DNA of 64,000 nucleotides from Paraglaciecola sp. 20A4. GTDB taxonomy: Bacteria > Pseudomonadota > Gammaproteobacteria > Enterobacterales > Alteromonadaceae. The stretch lies in the NCBI RefSeq assembly GCF_011378905.1, contig NZ_WTPY01000006.1, forward strand, positions 202,393-266,392, read 5' to 3'. Shown in pieces: positions 1-8,278 of the stretch (positions are counted from its first letter, which is position 1; each line of letters opens with the position of its first letter). The translations under genes were made by a program, and so were the position numbers. The notes beneath the pieces are model-generated. The model was not told where the DNA came from, searched no databases, and was given only the letters and a program-made list of their open reading frames with translations.

Positions 1-494
1 TTAACGGCATGTTGAAAGGTTTTATCGACTTAATTATTCAATATGAAGGTAAGTTTTATGTACTGGATTATAAATCTAATTATTTAGGTGGCGAATATTC
101 AGATTACAACGGTGAAGCAATGGCCAATGCCATGCAAGAGCATGATTACTACCTGCAAGCTATTTTATATACGTTAGCGCTGCATCGCTGGTTGAAAAAT
201 AAATGGCCTGATTATGACTTTACTCGCGATATGGGCGGCGCTTATTATACTTTTTTAAGGGGCATGCACAGTGACAATCCGGGCAATGGGGTGTTCTATA
301 TTAAGCCCTCTCAAGCGCTTATAGAAGATCTTGATGCATTGTTCAGTGGTCGATATGGTGAGCGTGATGACAGTGAGAGCAGAGCATCTGATAGCGTAAA
401 AATGGGGGACGAAAAAGTGACTGATGTAAATCATCACAATAGCGGCTCAGATAGAGATGATCCCATGGAACAAGGACAACTAGATTTATGGTAG
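1..494 (+). CDS. recB: RecBCD enzyme subunit RecB, C-terminal nuclease part (5' end outside window)
   Basis: This is the last part of exodeoxyribonuclease V beta subunit; the reading frame is open to the left edge, so the gene begins outside the window. The visible residues are the RecB nuclease domain: GFIDLI followed by LDYKSNYLG, which carry the Asp, Asp and Lys residues that bind magnesium and cut DNA in this family, and then the YYLQAILYTLALHRWL helix. RecB is the 3'-5' helicase and only nuclease of RecBCD, which processes double-strand breaks. The stop codon overlaps the recD start by 7 bases, so the two are translationally coupled. The acidic, Ser/Asp-rich tail after the nuclease domain is poorly conserved in general. 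Confidence 0.95.
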   Translation, partial: NGMLKGFIDLIIQYEGKFYVLDYKSNYLGGEYSDYNGEAMANAMQEHDYYLQAILYTLALHRWLKNKWPDYDFTRDMGGAYYTFLRGMHSDNPGNGVFYIKPSQALIEDLDALFSGRYGERDDSESRASDSVKMGDEKVTDVNHHNSGSDRDDPMEQGQLDLW

Positions 495-2530
495 CGTTAA
501 GCGGAAAAAGTAATGTCGGTGCAGTAGAAAGCGTAGATGCGTTGGCAACGCAAAATACGCCGCCTAAATTACCTACCACTGAAACTATCTTGCACGACTT
601 GCTTAGCGTGGGTCGCATACGTCCTTTAGATGCTGCATTTGCCGAGTTTATTATGCTGCATGAGCATAACGATTCAGTCATTGATAGTGCGGGTATCCAT
701 ATTGTTGGCTTGTTAGCTGCGTATTTAAGTAGCCGATTAGGTGAACAAGATAGTTGTTTAACGCTAGATAGTTATTATCAGCCTTTCTTACCTTACTATC
801 GCTTTGGTTCGCCTGAGGAGCTTATCCATACATTGTCTTTATCGACTTGTGTGGTCAATTTTGCTGGTGACCAGCCAGATGTGCGAGTTAACAAGCCTTT
901 GATACTTGAGGGCGACGAATTGTATATGCAGCGTTATTGGCGATATGAGATGCGCTTAGCCGCTAAGATTAATAGTATGAGCGGTCGCTCGTCTATGCTA
1001 AACATTGACGTGGGTCGAACGTTATTAAACCAGTTATTTGGCCCACTAACGTCGACGACTTATGCCAGTGAGCTTGATACTGTCGGTTCTAATGGTGCAG
1101 AGATTGATTGGCAGAGAGTGGCTGTATGTTTAGCTGCGAGCCAAAATGTCAGTGTGATAACAGGTGGACCGGGTACAGGAAAAACCACGACTGTTATTCG
1201 TCTTATGGCATTGCTCCAAGGGTTAGCAAGACACGAAGGGAAGCGTTTGCAGATTAAGTTAGCCGCCCCGACGGGTAAAGCCGCTGCGCGCTTGAGTCAA
1301 TCCATTAGCGCTGCTATGTCAGATTTACCCGAGACTTTGCAGGCCGATTTGCCTAATCAGTGCAGCACCATACATCGCTTATTAGGCAGTATTCCCAACA
1401 GTCCATATTTTCGTTTCAATGAACAACACCCGCTGCATGTAGATGTACTGATAGTCGATGAAGCCTCAATGGTCGATTTGCCATTGATGAGTAAATTGTT
1501 CGGGGCGCTGCCGGAGCGAGCAAAAATTATTTTACTCGGAGACAAAGACCAGCTCGCATCAGTTGAGGCTGGCAGTGTGTTATCAGATATTTGCTCAGCC
1601 GCGCTGGATGATGCACCTTCGATTTATAATCAGCCGCCGCCGTATAGCAACGACGCTCTAGAGGTGATTAAAAATCTCTGTCAGATTGAGCTTCACAGCT
1701 GCCGGGTAAATAAGGCAAAAATCAGTGATAGCCTTGCCCTGTTACACAAGAGTTATCGATTTAGTGAAAACAGCGGTATAGGTCGTTTGGCTAGAGCCAT
1801 TAATACCGGCAAGTTACCAATTTCGAAAACCTTGTTTGCGGATACAAGCTATCCAGATGTAACGTGGAATATCAGTGATGAGCCAACGGCACTGGTGGAC
1901 ACTTTACTCGCTGGTTATCAAGGCTATTTTAAGCGCGTTCAACAAGTGTGTTTTGACGGTGAGCTAGAAACTAAAGGCACAGACGTATTCGCTTTATTGC
2001 AACAACAGCAGGTGTTATGTGCACAAAAAGAAGCAAACTGGGGTGTATATCAAATCAATGCTTTGATTGAGTCTGAGTTAAACAAGCGTGGGTTGATTGA
2101 GCTTGAGCGTGACTTTTATATTGGTAGACCTATTATGCTCAAGCAAAATGATCACAGTTTGGGCTTGTTTAATGGTGATATAGGCATTGTAATGCCTGAT
2201 ATTCAAAAAGAAGGCTTAGTGAAAGTTTGGTTTGTAACAGAGCAAGGGACGCTTCGCGGTGTGCTACCTAGCCGCTTACCACCTCATGAAACGGTATATG
2301 CGATGACCATTCATAAAAGTCAGGGCTCTGAATTTGATCACGTTTATCTGTGTCTACCGCGTGTGGAAACGCGCTCACAGGCACGTTTGCTTAGCCGAGA
2401 GTTGCTATACACTGGTCTAACCCGCGCTAAGAAGTCTTTTACTTTGTACAGCGATGAACAGGCTTTATCGGTCAGTATTTCACGGCGTTGTAAGCGAGGC
2501 AGCGGCTTAGCAAAACGCTTGATAAGTTAG
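488..2530 (+). CDS. recD: RecBCD enzyme subunit RecD (5'-3' helicase)
   Basis: Exodeoxyribonuclease V alpha subunit, the fast 5'-3' superfamily 1B helicase motor of RecBCD. At 680 residues it is longer than the E. coli protein (about 608). Visible motifs are Walker A GGPGTGKT at residues 226-233, motif II DEAS at 324-327, GDKDQLASVEAG (motif III), TIHKSQGSEFD and YTGLTRAKK near the C terminus (motifs V and VI). The start ATG lies inside the end of recB, and the recB-recD order is the usual one. The extra length is spread over the N-terminal region and a segment around residues 375-410 (PSIYNQPPPYSND), which looks like a species-specific loop. Confidence 0.97.
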   Translation: MVALSGKSNVGAVESVDALATQNTPPKLPTTETILHDLLSVGRIRPLDAAFAEFIMLHEHNDSVIDSAGIHIVGLLAAYLSSRLGEQDSCLTLDSYYQPFLPYYRFGSPEELIHTLSLSTCVVNFAGDQPDVRVNKPLILEGDELYMQRYWRYEMRLAAKINSMSGRSSMLNIDVGRTLLNQLFGPLTSTTYASELDTVGSNGAEIDWQRVAVCLAASQNVSVITGGPGTGKTTTVIRLMALLQGLARHEGKRLQIKLAAPTGKAAARLSQSISAAMSDLPETLQADLPNQCSTIHRLLGSIPNSPYFRFNEQHPLHVDVLIVDEASMVDLPLMSKLFGALPERAKIILLGDKDQLASVEAGSVLSDICSAALDDAPSIYNQPPPYSNDALEVIKNLCQIELHSCRVNKAKISDSLALLHKSYRFSENSGIGRLARAINTGKLPISKTLFADTSYPDVTWNISDEPTALVDTLLAGYQGYFKRVQQVCFDGELETKGTDVFALLQQQQVLCAQKEANWGVYQINALIESELNKRGLIELERDFYIGRPIMLKQNDHSLGLFNGDIGIVMPDIQKEGLVKVWFVTEQGTLRGVLPSRLPPHETVYAMTIHKSQGSEFDHVYLCLPRVETRSQARLLSRELLYTGLTRAKKSFTLYSDEQALSVSISRRCKRGSGLAKRLIS

Positions 2531-3014
2531 TCGCTCTGATTATTAGCAATAGTTGTCATATGACTAAGACGCCCATTTTATTCTTTTAGGTAACTATGCA
2601 TCAGTAAGCGTATTGAGGTTTCATTATAATAATGCGCACGCTTAATTTATCTAGCTTTGCCTTTAGCGTGTCCGAGGGGGGAGTGTATTTGATAGAAATG
2701 ATTATTATCCAATCCTCATTCTATCTTGCTGTTATCTAAATACGTGCTCAATCCTGCGGTTTAAAGCAAGTTAATCAACAGCAAAAAACACATGTCTTTT
2801 TGGCGTTTTTTGGGTGGATGGTGTACTCTTCGCCACCGATTTTGCTGACGTTGATTTATTACCTTTTCCAGATGTTGTTAAATAACATCCTATAACCGGT
2901 TATAATCAAGTTTTTGATTAAAATTCGCACAAAGTTGATGTGCAGATCGCACTGGTATAACGTGTTCGTTAGCGCAAGAAACTATTTACACACTCACTAT
3001 TTCAGGAATTAAAT
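2531..3014. other. 484-bp intergenic region with clustered inverted repeats
   Basis: No coding frame is convincing here. The left 340 bases hold nothing recognised; there is no clear hairpin terminator after recD. The right part, 2871-2920, contains three adjacent inverted repeats and a TATAAT hexamer and is described as a separate feature. The region probably holds the promoter of the DUF2750 gene. Confidence 0.5.
2871..2920. promoter_or_regulatory. Three adjacent inverted repeats with a TATAAT box upstream of the DUF2750 gene
   Basis: Three perfect inverted repeats sit end to end: GATGTT-N7-AACATC at 2871-2889, the 14-bp palindrome TATAACCGGTTATA at 2891-2904, and TAATCAA-gttt-TTGATTA at 2903-2920. 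A TATAAT hexamer at 2901-2906 overlaps the second and third. No good -35 box lies 16-18 bases upstream, so a promoter here would probably need an activator. The next start codon is about 95 bases downstream. The repeats are seen directly; the regulatory role is inferred. Confidence 0.45.
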
Positions 3015-3404
3015 ATGACGGATATTTCAGCGGAAGACTTTATTGCCCTTAGTAAATTGTTGCCCGAGGAGCGTTTTGATTATGCGATCAGCCATATGAT
3101 AGAGACCCGACATTTATGGGGGCTTTTTGGTGATAATGGTTGGTTAATGCTTAAAGCCGAAGATGATGCCTGTATTCCTGTATGGCCTTACGCTGAATTT
3201 GCCGAGGCATGGGTAAAAAATGATTTTCCAGATTGTAAGCCTAAGCAAATTGATTTTACTGAATGGCATCAATTATGGTTACCGGGTATGCAAAAAAATA
3301 ACACTTTGGTGTTGGTTTTCCCTTTGAGTGAAGATGAAGAGGGGATCATGCTTGAAGCACAAGAAATGCTAGAGTGTATAGATGAGGAACTGCAACCCGA
3401 GTAA
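3015..3404 (+). CDS. DUF2750 domain protein
   Basis: A 129-residue cytoplasmic protein that matches, from memory, the DUF2750 family common in gammaproteobacteria: an N-terminal helix pair, the stretch LWGLFGDNGWLML, then VWPYAEFAEAW and a C-terminal acidic LVFPLSEDEEG segment. No catalytic motif can be seen and no function is established for the family. The start ATG is preceded by an AGGA ribosome binding site about 8 bases away. The next gene begins 2 bases after its stop, so the pair is probably one transcript. Confidence 0.8.
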   Translation: MTDISAEDFIALSKLLPEERFDYAISHMIETRHLWGLFGDNGWLMLKAEDDACIPVWPYAEFAEAWVKNDFPDCKPKQIDFTEWHQLWLPGMQKNNTLVLVFPLSEDEEGIMLEAQEMLECIDEELQPE

Positions 3405-3406
3405 TT

Positions 3407-4009
3407 GTGTCACGCGCTATGGTATTCAATGCGGGTTTAGGTGAGCACAATGCCCGTATTAATGTGTACATTGCTAATCGGCCAAATTATCAAGATTTTG
3501 CCACCCTCAATATGCTAAAGGAGCTAAATGACGGAGATATTGAAGCGCTCAATCGGCATTGTGGCAACGGATGGCGAAAGGTTTTTAACGTGTATGCCAA
3601 ACTGATATTTGCTTGGCGAAGCGCAGATCCTAAATTAGCTAGGGAGTTACCTGGTGCTCAATGCCATAATTGGCAAACGTATCGGGATAATTTTTTGCTG
3701 CAAGCAGAGAGTCAAACTTCGTTGCTTTTTACTCCTCCTATATTTCGTAATCAACTTGATTTACCTAATGAGGGGCAATTAGTCGCTAATGCTACCTATC
3801 ATATTATTATGGGACGCACATACGCTAAGTCGTTGTTGTCAAACTCAGGGCCTAAAAGTGGTACCGCAGCGCATATCAATTTAGTGTGGCTTGATAATGA
3901 ATTTGCCTATGACACAGCCTATCGTCTTGTCGTGTGCCCGTATTTTGATTACCGCCAATTATCAAATGCTAAAATTATTCGGCTAATCGAAATATTAATG
4001 TCCCTATAG
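3407..4009 (+). CDS. Conserved protein of unknown function, probable DUF6942 family
   Basis: A 200-residue soluble protein beginning with GTG (an in-frame ATG is at 3419). Features that look conserved are VYIANRP near the N terminus, CGNGWRKVFNVYAKLIFAWR in the middle, the HIIMGRTYAK segment and VVCPYFDYRQLSN near the C terminus. I associate these with the DUF6942 family found in Shewanella, Vibrio and Alteromonas relatives, but this is from memory. No enzyme motif, signal peptide or membrane segment is visible. It follows the DUF2750 gene by 2 bases, which suggests co-transcription and perhaps a shared role. Confidence 0.65.
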   Translation: MSRAMVFNAGLGEHNARINVYIANRPNYQDFATLNMLKELNDGDIEALNRHCGNGWRKVFNVYAKLIFAWRSADPKLARELPGAQCHNWQTYRDNFLLQAESQTSLLFTPPIFRNQLDLPNEGQLVANATYHIIMGRTYAKSLLSNSGPKSGTAAHINLVWLDNEFAYDTAYRLVVCPYFDYRQLSNAKIIRLIEILMSL

Positions 4010-4159
4010 TGGCATGTGTGCGCCACTCGTTATCGCGCAAATAAATCAACCCACTGAGTTTCAGTCAAATGCCTAGGGTTACATATTTGCAAATTTACTT
4101 GATTAAGGCGTTGATTTTAACAACAATCCGCACCTGCTATTTCTTCCTTTGAGAGTGTT

Positions 4160-5890
4160 ATGTCCGAGTCATTTCTGCGCCAACAATTTCCCATATTTGA
4201 TCTACAAAAAGTCGAATTGCCTTGGGTATATTTTGACAGCGGAGCGACGACGCAAAAACCTCAATCAGTGATCGATACAATCAACCAATTTTATACGCAG
4301 CAAAATGCCAATGTTCACCGCGCTAGTCACAGAGTTTCTGCGGCAACAACAGAGTCGTTCGAGCAGGCGCGCAAAGAAGTGGCCACTTTTATCCATGCTG
4401 CCAGTGAAAAGGAAATTATTTGGACCAAAGGCACCACAGAAAGTATTAACTTAGTAGCGTCGGTCTTAGCTAAGGGGCATATTTCAGCGGGAGATGAAAT
4501 TGTACTTACAGCACTGGAACACCACGCCAATATTGTGCCTTGGCAACAAATTGCTATAGAGCTAGGGTTGCGCATTCGCGTGATCCCCGTGGACGAAGAC
4601 GGCGTATTGCAACTCGATAAAGCCAAAGGTCTTATCACCAATAAAACAGCACTAGTTGCCATAGGTCATGTGTCCAATGCACTGGGTAATATTAATCCTG
4701 TTGCCCATATCATCACGCTGGCAAAAAAGTATGGTGCGCTTACGTTGATTGACGGCGCGCAAGCGATTGCGCATTTACCTGTCGACGTGCAGGCTTTGGC
4801 ATGCGATTTTTATGTTTTCAGCGGGCATAAAATTTTTGGCCCAACGGGAGTTGGTGTGTTGTATGGCCGTCAAGTTCTGTTAGAAGGCTTGCCGCCATAT
4901 CAAACTGGCGGAGAGATGATAGATAAAGTTAGCTTTTCCGGTACAACCTTTCAAGGCCTGCCATTTAAGTTTGAGGCCGGTACACCGAATATCGCTGGGG
5001 TGCTAGGTTTAGGCGCGGCAATTTCTTTTGTGCGCACTTATCAGCCAGTTATCTATGCGGTTGAACATGCATTGTACGGCGCCCTTGTTGATGGTCTTAA
5101 GAAGATTAACGGCATGCGTTTGTGGGGAGATTTAAACAATAGTATTTGCGTTCAATCGTTTAGCATTGCTGAGGTGAATAATCAGGACATGGGTCTGTTG
5201 CTCAACGAACATAATATTGCCGTGCGAGTCGGTCATCACTGTGCCATGCCGTTGATGCAGGCTTTAGGCATAGACGGTACGGTACGGGTATCTTTAAGCT
5301 GCTACAACACATTAGATGAAGTGCAGCATTTTTTGCAAGTGCTTGAAGGGATTGTGCATACGCTTCGTCCACATATTCATTGTGATCGCATATTCGAACA
5401 TACGGCTTCAAAACCATCTCTCACGCTTATTAACGAAAATGTGCCAATAGCCGATAGTGAAATCAAGGACAAGAAGAGCCCTATTGATATCGGGGCAATG
5501 CCTCTTGCATTGAGTATTCAGCAAGCAAGTAGTTGGGATGAAACATATCGCCAAATCATGCTAGCAGGTAAGCAATTAAACAAACTGCCAAGTGATGACT
5601 ATATCGGTCAATACGAAGTGATGGGTTGTGAAAGTCAGGTTTGGCTTAAGTGTGATAAACAAGGTAATTATTTAGCGTTATCCGCTTACTCACCCAGTAA
5701 AATCGTAAGGGGATTATTGGCTATTATTTTTGAGCCACTAGCCCATTTAACGATTAAGCAGATTGAACTGTTTGATTTGCACGCTTATTTAGATGAGTTG
5801 GGTTTAGGCCGACATGTTAGTCAGTCACGGGGTAATGGCCTACAAGCTGTGATTGAGCAGGTAAAAGCCTATGTTAAGGGAGTTATTTAG
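4160..5890 (+). CDS. csdA: Cysteine desulfurase CsdA fused to sulfur acceptor CsdE
   Basis: A 576-residue fusion. Residues 1-400 are a class V aminotransferase-fold cysteine desulfurase of the SufS/CsdA group: EHHANIVPW with H121, the PLP lysine in SGHKIFGPTG (K224), and the persulfide cysteine in RVGHHCAMP (C361). After a linker of about 50 residues, residues 455-576 match the SufE/CsdE fold, with the acceptor cysteine in MGCESQVWL (C490), then SPSKIVRGLLAI and the C-terminal LDELGLGRHVSQSRGNGL. In E. coli these are two adjacent genes, csdA and csdE; CsdA takes sulfur from cysteine and CsdE accepts it as persulfide. Here donor and acceptor are one chain. The tcdA/csdL partner is about 31 kb away at 36599-37399. 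Confidence 0.93.
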   Translation: MSESFLRQQFPIFDLQKVELPWVYFDSGATTQKPQSVIDTINQFYTQQNANVHRASHRVSAATTESFEQARKEVATFIHAASEKEIIWTKGTTESINLVASVLAKGHISAGDEIVLTALEHHANIVPWQQIAIELGLRIRVIPVDEDGVLQLDKAKGLITNKTALVAIGHVSNALGNINPVAHIITLAKKYGALTLIDGAQAIAHLPVDVQALACDFYVFSGHKIFGPTGVGVLYGRQVLLEGLPPYQTGGEMIDKVSFSGTTFQGLPFKFEAGTPNIAGVLGLGAAISFVRTYQPVIYAVEHALYGALVDGLKKINGMRLWGDLNNSICVQSFSIAEVNNQDMGLLLNEHNIAVRVGHHCAMPLMQALGIDGTVRVSLSCYNTLDEVQHFLQVLEGIVHTLRPHIHCDRIFEHTASKPSLTLINENVPIADSEIKDKKSPIDIGAMPLALSIQQASSWDETYRQIMLAGKQLNKLPSDDYIGQYEVMGCESQVWLKCDKQGNYLALSAYSPSKIVRGLLAIIFEPLAHLTIKQIELFDLHAYLDELGLGRHVSQSRGNGLQAVIEQVKAYVKGVI

Positions 5891-5923
5891 CAGGGCAACG
5901 TGAGCAACAAGAGTGGCTCATAG

Positions 5924-6490
5924 CTATTTTATTAACGGTAAAATGGCTTTAAAGGCTGGTGAACGGCTATCACCTATCAGTTCGTACAAAACCATTTCTA
6001 CACTGGTAATTGATGCACCATTAGCGCTCAATTTATTAATGGCGAGAGTTTTGTTTTCTGCCTTTCTAGCTGAAATTGCATCACAAACAACGTCGACGGT
6101 ATAACCTAAGTTCATCATCCCCATTACGCTTTGATAAACACAAATGTGAGCTTCGATACCACATATCAGCCAGTGGTCTCTTTTTGCTGTTTTTAAAGCC
6201 AATGGGAATTCTGTAGCGTCACAAGCGTTAAATGTATGTTTAATTATCGCGTTATAAGGGGTTAACTCATCGGCGAGTTCCGCAATAGTTGAGCCTAATT
6301 TTTGCGGTGCTTGTTCTAGATAAATTATGGGTAGATTTAACGCTTTCGCCCCTTTTATCATGGCCAGTGAGTTGCGAATTAACATATCGCTTTGGTGAAC
6401 CATATGCGCCAAATTACCTTGTATATCTACAATAACAAGGCCAGTATTTTGTATTGTTAACATACAGGCATCCTTAACTTGAATAGTCAT
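5924..6490 (-). CDS. Isochorismatase-family cysteine hydrolase
   Basis: A 188-residue member of the isochorismatase/nicotinamidase hydrolase superfamily. The catalytic triad is visible: Asp in VIVDIQG (D22), Lys in AIIKHTFNAC (K84) and Cys in CGIEAHICVYQS (C117). The length and the EAHICVYQS motif place it with the small single-domain amidohydrolases (YcaC-like group) rather than with siderophore isochorismatases. The substrate cannot be told. An internal ATG at residue 10 (MLTIQNTG) is an alternative start and fits the family N terminus better. It is convergent with the CsdAE fusion and has no obvious operon partner. Confidence 0.85.
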   Translation of the reverse strand: MTIQVKDACMLTIQNTGLVIVDIQGNLAHMVHQSDMLIRNSLAMIKGAKALNLPIIYLEQAPQKLGSTIAELADELTPYNAIIKHTFNACDATEFPLALKTAKRDHWLICGIEAHICVYQSVMGMMNLGYTVDVVCDAISARKAENKTLAINKLSANGASITSVEMVLYELIGDSRSPAFKAILPLIK

Positions 6491-6712
6491 GGTACGTTAG
6501 CTAAGCGCTAACAATATAACAATACAATTTAGTGCGTTAGTGCGTCATTGTGGTGCGTGGTAATATGAAATAGCGTTTTATTTTTAGTTAAGCAATTGAT
6601 TTTAAAATATTATGTTTTAATTTTTTAAGGTGCGTTTTTTGCTTTGTCATATCCAATTAGCAAACGCGGGACCCTTAATAAGACCCGATTAATTAATTTT
6701 AGGAGTAGTCAG

Positions 6713-7705
6713 TTGAAGTATGTATTTATGGCCTTGAGTTTGTTGTTAAGTGGGCTAGTTTGTAGTGCAGAAATAAAGCCTATACCCGTTAAGGTATTTA
6801 TCGCGGGCATGTTTGAAATTGGTGCGAATCAAGGGGATAAAGCAGGTGAGTTTCAGCATTGGTTTGAGCGCTACTTTACCAACAGTGAACCGCTTATGGT
6901 TAAAGGCGCGTTAGGGCCAGTTTTTTGTAATCAAGATGGTGTTTGTGGTTCCGTTTTAGGAATGGGCAAAGTTGCATCTTCTTCGTCTATGCAGGCTATA
7001 GTTTTGAATAGCCAATTCGACTTTACACACAGTTATTTTGTTATTAGTGGTGTGGGTGGTACGCCACCATCAAAAGGAACGATTGGTGATGTGAATTGGG
7101 GAAGTTGGTTAATTGACTATGATCTTGGGCATCGCTGGATGCCAGATGAAGGCAAATCGGGTGAGCCGGTTTTTATGCCAAGACAAGGCTATGAAGACAT
7201 CCGTCGTTATCAACTTAACGGTGCTCTGGTAAATTGGGCTGTGGCGTTGACCCGGAATGTGCAATTAATAGATTCACCAGATGCGCAAGCTTATCGCATG
7301 CGATACCCTCAGGCTCAAGCGCGTCGCAAGCCAGCGGTAACGGTTGGTACGCATATCGCCGGAGATACATTCTTTCATGGTCCAGGATTGTCGGCTGAAG
7401 CCCAGTATATTAGTCAGCTATATGGGGCTGATGACTATATGATTGCTGAAATGGAAGGTGTGGCGATAGCACAGGTATTATCCCGTACTGTAGGTATTGA
7501 TAGAATACTGAGTTTGCGCGGGGCGGTTAACTTCGACCAAGGTAATCCCAACGAAAATACCTTGGCACACCTTGATCCTGCGCCTGGCGAAACGGCGGGA
7601 GGTTTTACTGAAACAGTGGAAAATATTGTCTTAGTAGGGGCAACCGTAGTCGATACAATAGTGACCAAATGGCCATCTTTTAAAGATGGTTTTATGACTA
7701 AATAG
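6713..7705 (+). CDS. Secreted purine nucleoside permease (NUP) family protein
   Basis: About 330 residues, matching the NUP family (purine nucleoside permease, named after a Candida protein): VKVFIAGMFEIG, the central ISGVGGTPPSKG, WGSWLIDYDLGH and AEMEGVAIAQVLSR. I chose the TTG at 6713 because AGGAG (6701-6705) lies 7 bases before it and the protein then begins with a clean signal peptide (MKYVFMALSLLLSGLVCSA, cleavage expected before EIK). A longer frame from 6644 also starts with TTG but has no ribosome binding site. Apart from the signal there is no membrane segment, so a permease role is doubtful; the GVGG and AEMEG motifs resemble nucleoside phosphorylases and a periplasmic nucleoside-binding or cleaving enzyme is more likely. 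Confidence 0.8.
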   Translation: MKYVFMALSLLLSGLVCSAEIKPIPVKVFIAGMFEIGANQGDKAGEFQHWFERYFTNSEPLMVKGALGPVFCNQDGVCGSVLGMGKVASSSSMQAIVLNSQFDFTHSYFVISGVGGTPPSKGTIGDVNWGSWLIDYDLGHRWMPDEGKSGEPVFMPRQGYEDIRRYQLNGALVNWAVALTRNVQLIDSPDAQAYRMRYPQAQARRKPAVTVGTHIAGDTFFHGPGLSAEAQYISQLYGADDYMIAEMEGVAIAQVLSRTVGIDRILSLRGAVNFDQGNPNENTLAHLDPAPGETAGGFTETVENIVLVGATVVDTIVTKWPSFKDGFMTK

Positions 7706-7812
7706 CGATAAATCCCACTTTTCCTCTATTTGGGAAACGAAACTGTCGGTCAGCCTTTTCCTTTCCTTGCTATTTGCTTTTCTGCACCGCTAGGCGCTTT
7801 AAGTATGAAGGA

Positions 7813-8028
7813 TTAGATAGGCACTATAAAGTCCACTGGTGCGCCTTCATCACACTTTTTACATTCAAGTTTGACGTTAAGATGGCGTTGGCGACCTTGT
7901 GGTGTGACGACCCAAGGTCTGTTCGTCCATGGGGGATTGTGGCGTACATGCTGATGATGACCGCAAGCTAATTTTGCTACCCAATGTAATTCATCGTCTT
8001 GAGTGAATCCTATAATAGCGTGTTGCAC
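7813..8028 (-). CDS. DUF3565 family small zinc-binding-type protein
   Basis: A 71-residue protein that matches DUF3565: GFTQDDELHWVAKLACGHHQHVRHNPPW, followed by RPWVVTPQGR and a C-terminal CKKC. The Cys/His residues (CGHHQHVRH and CKKC) suggest a metal site, by inference. The start codon is GTG at 8028, supported by an AAGGGGA ribosome binding site about 7 bases upstream. It is convergent with the NUP gene. No function is established for the family. Confidence 0.8.
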   Translation of the reverse strand: MQHAIIGFTQDDELHWVAKLACGHHQHVRHNPPWTNRPWVVTPQGRQRHLNVKLECKKCDEGAPVDFIVPI

Positions 8029-8139
8029 GTGATGTTCCCCTTTGTAATTATATTAGTTGGTTGGCATTTGTACTATTGCAGATCATTCTATTACATATCC
8101 TGCATTCAATAAGGTCGTCCTAAGCATACAACTTTTTTT

Positions 8140-8226
8140 GGTTGTTTTATTTAATAACATCCTTTTTAGGTTGTTGTTCTGTTTAACAATCCAATTTGGT
8201 TGTTTTTATTGCGAGTTAAACAAGTA
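8140..8226. repeat. Three direct repeats at exact 29-bp spacing upstream of the SatD gene
   Basis: The heptamer GGTTGTT begins at 8140, 8169 and 8198, so the three copies are exactly 29 bases apart. Each copy is followed by an imperfect inverted partner (AACATCC, AACAATCC, AAACAAG), making each unit a rough TTGTT...AACAA dyad. The array ends about 50 bases before the SatD start. A 29-bp period is close to three helical turns, so bound proteins would lie on one face of the DNA. An operator role, perhaps autoregulation by the HTH-bearing SatD protein, is inferred. Confidence 0.6.
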
Positions 8227-8278
8227 TGGTTATACACTAGGCTTGAAATACATGTAACGATAGGCAAAGGTGGTATGC

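Noticed and set aside
4327..4662. 111-residue minus-strand open frame inside the csdAE gene
   Set aside because: Lies wholly within a well-supported conserved gene, has no family match and no ribosome binding site; it is a shadow frame.
6644..6712. Upstream TTG extension of the NUP gene
   Set aside because: No ribosome binding site, and it would bury the signal peptide; AGGAG supports TTG 6713.
7774..7971. 65-residue plus-strand frame opposite the DUF3565 gene
   Set aside because: The minus-strand DUF3565 protein has conserved Cys/His motifs and a good ribosome binding site; the opposite frame has neither.
8140..8226. Possible CRISPR array because of the 29-bp period
   Set aside because: Only 7 bases are constant, there are no spacers of usual length and no cas genes. 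It fits an operator array better.
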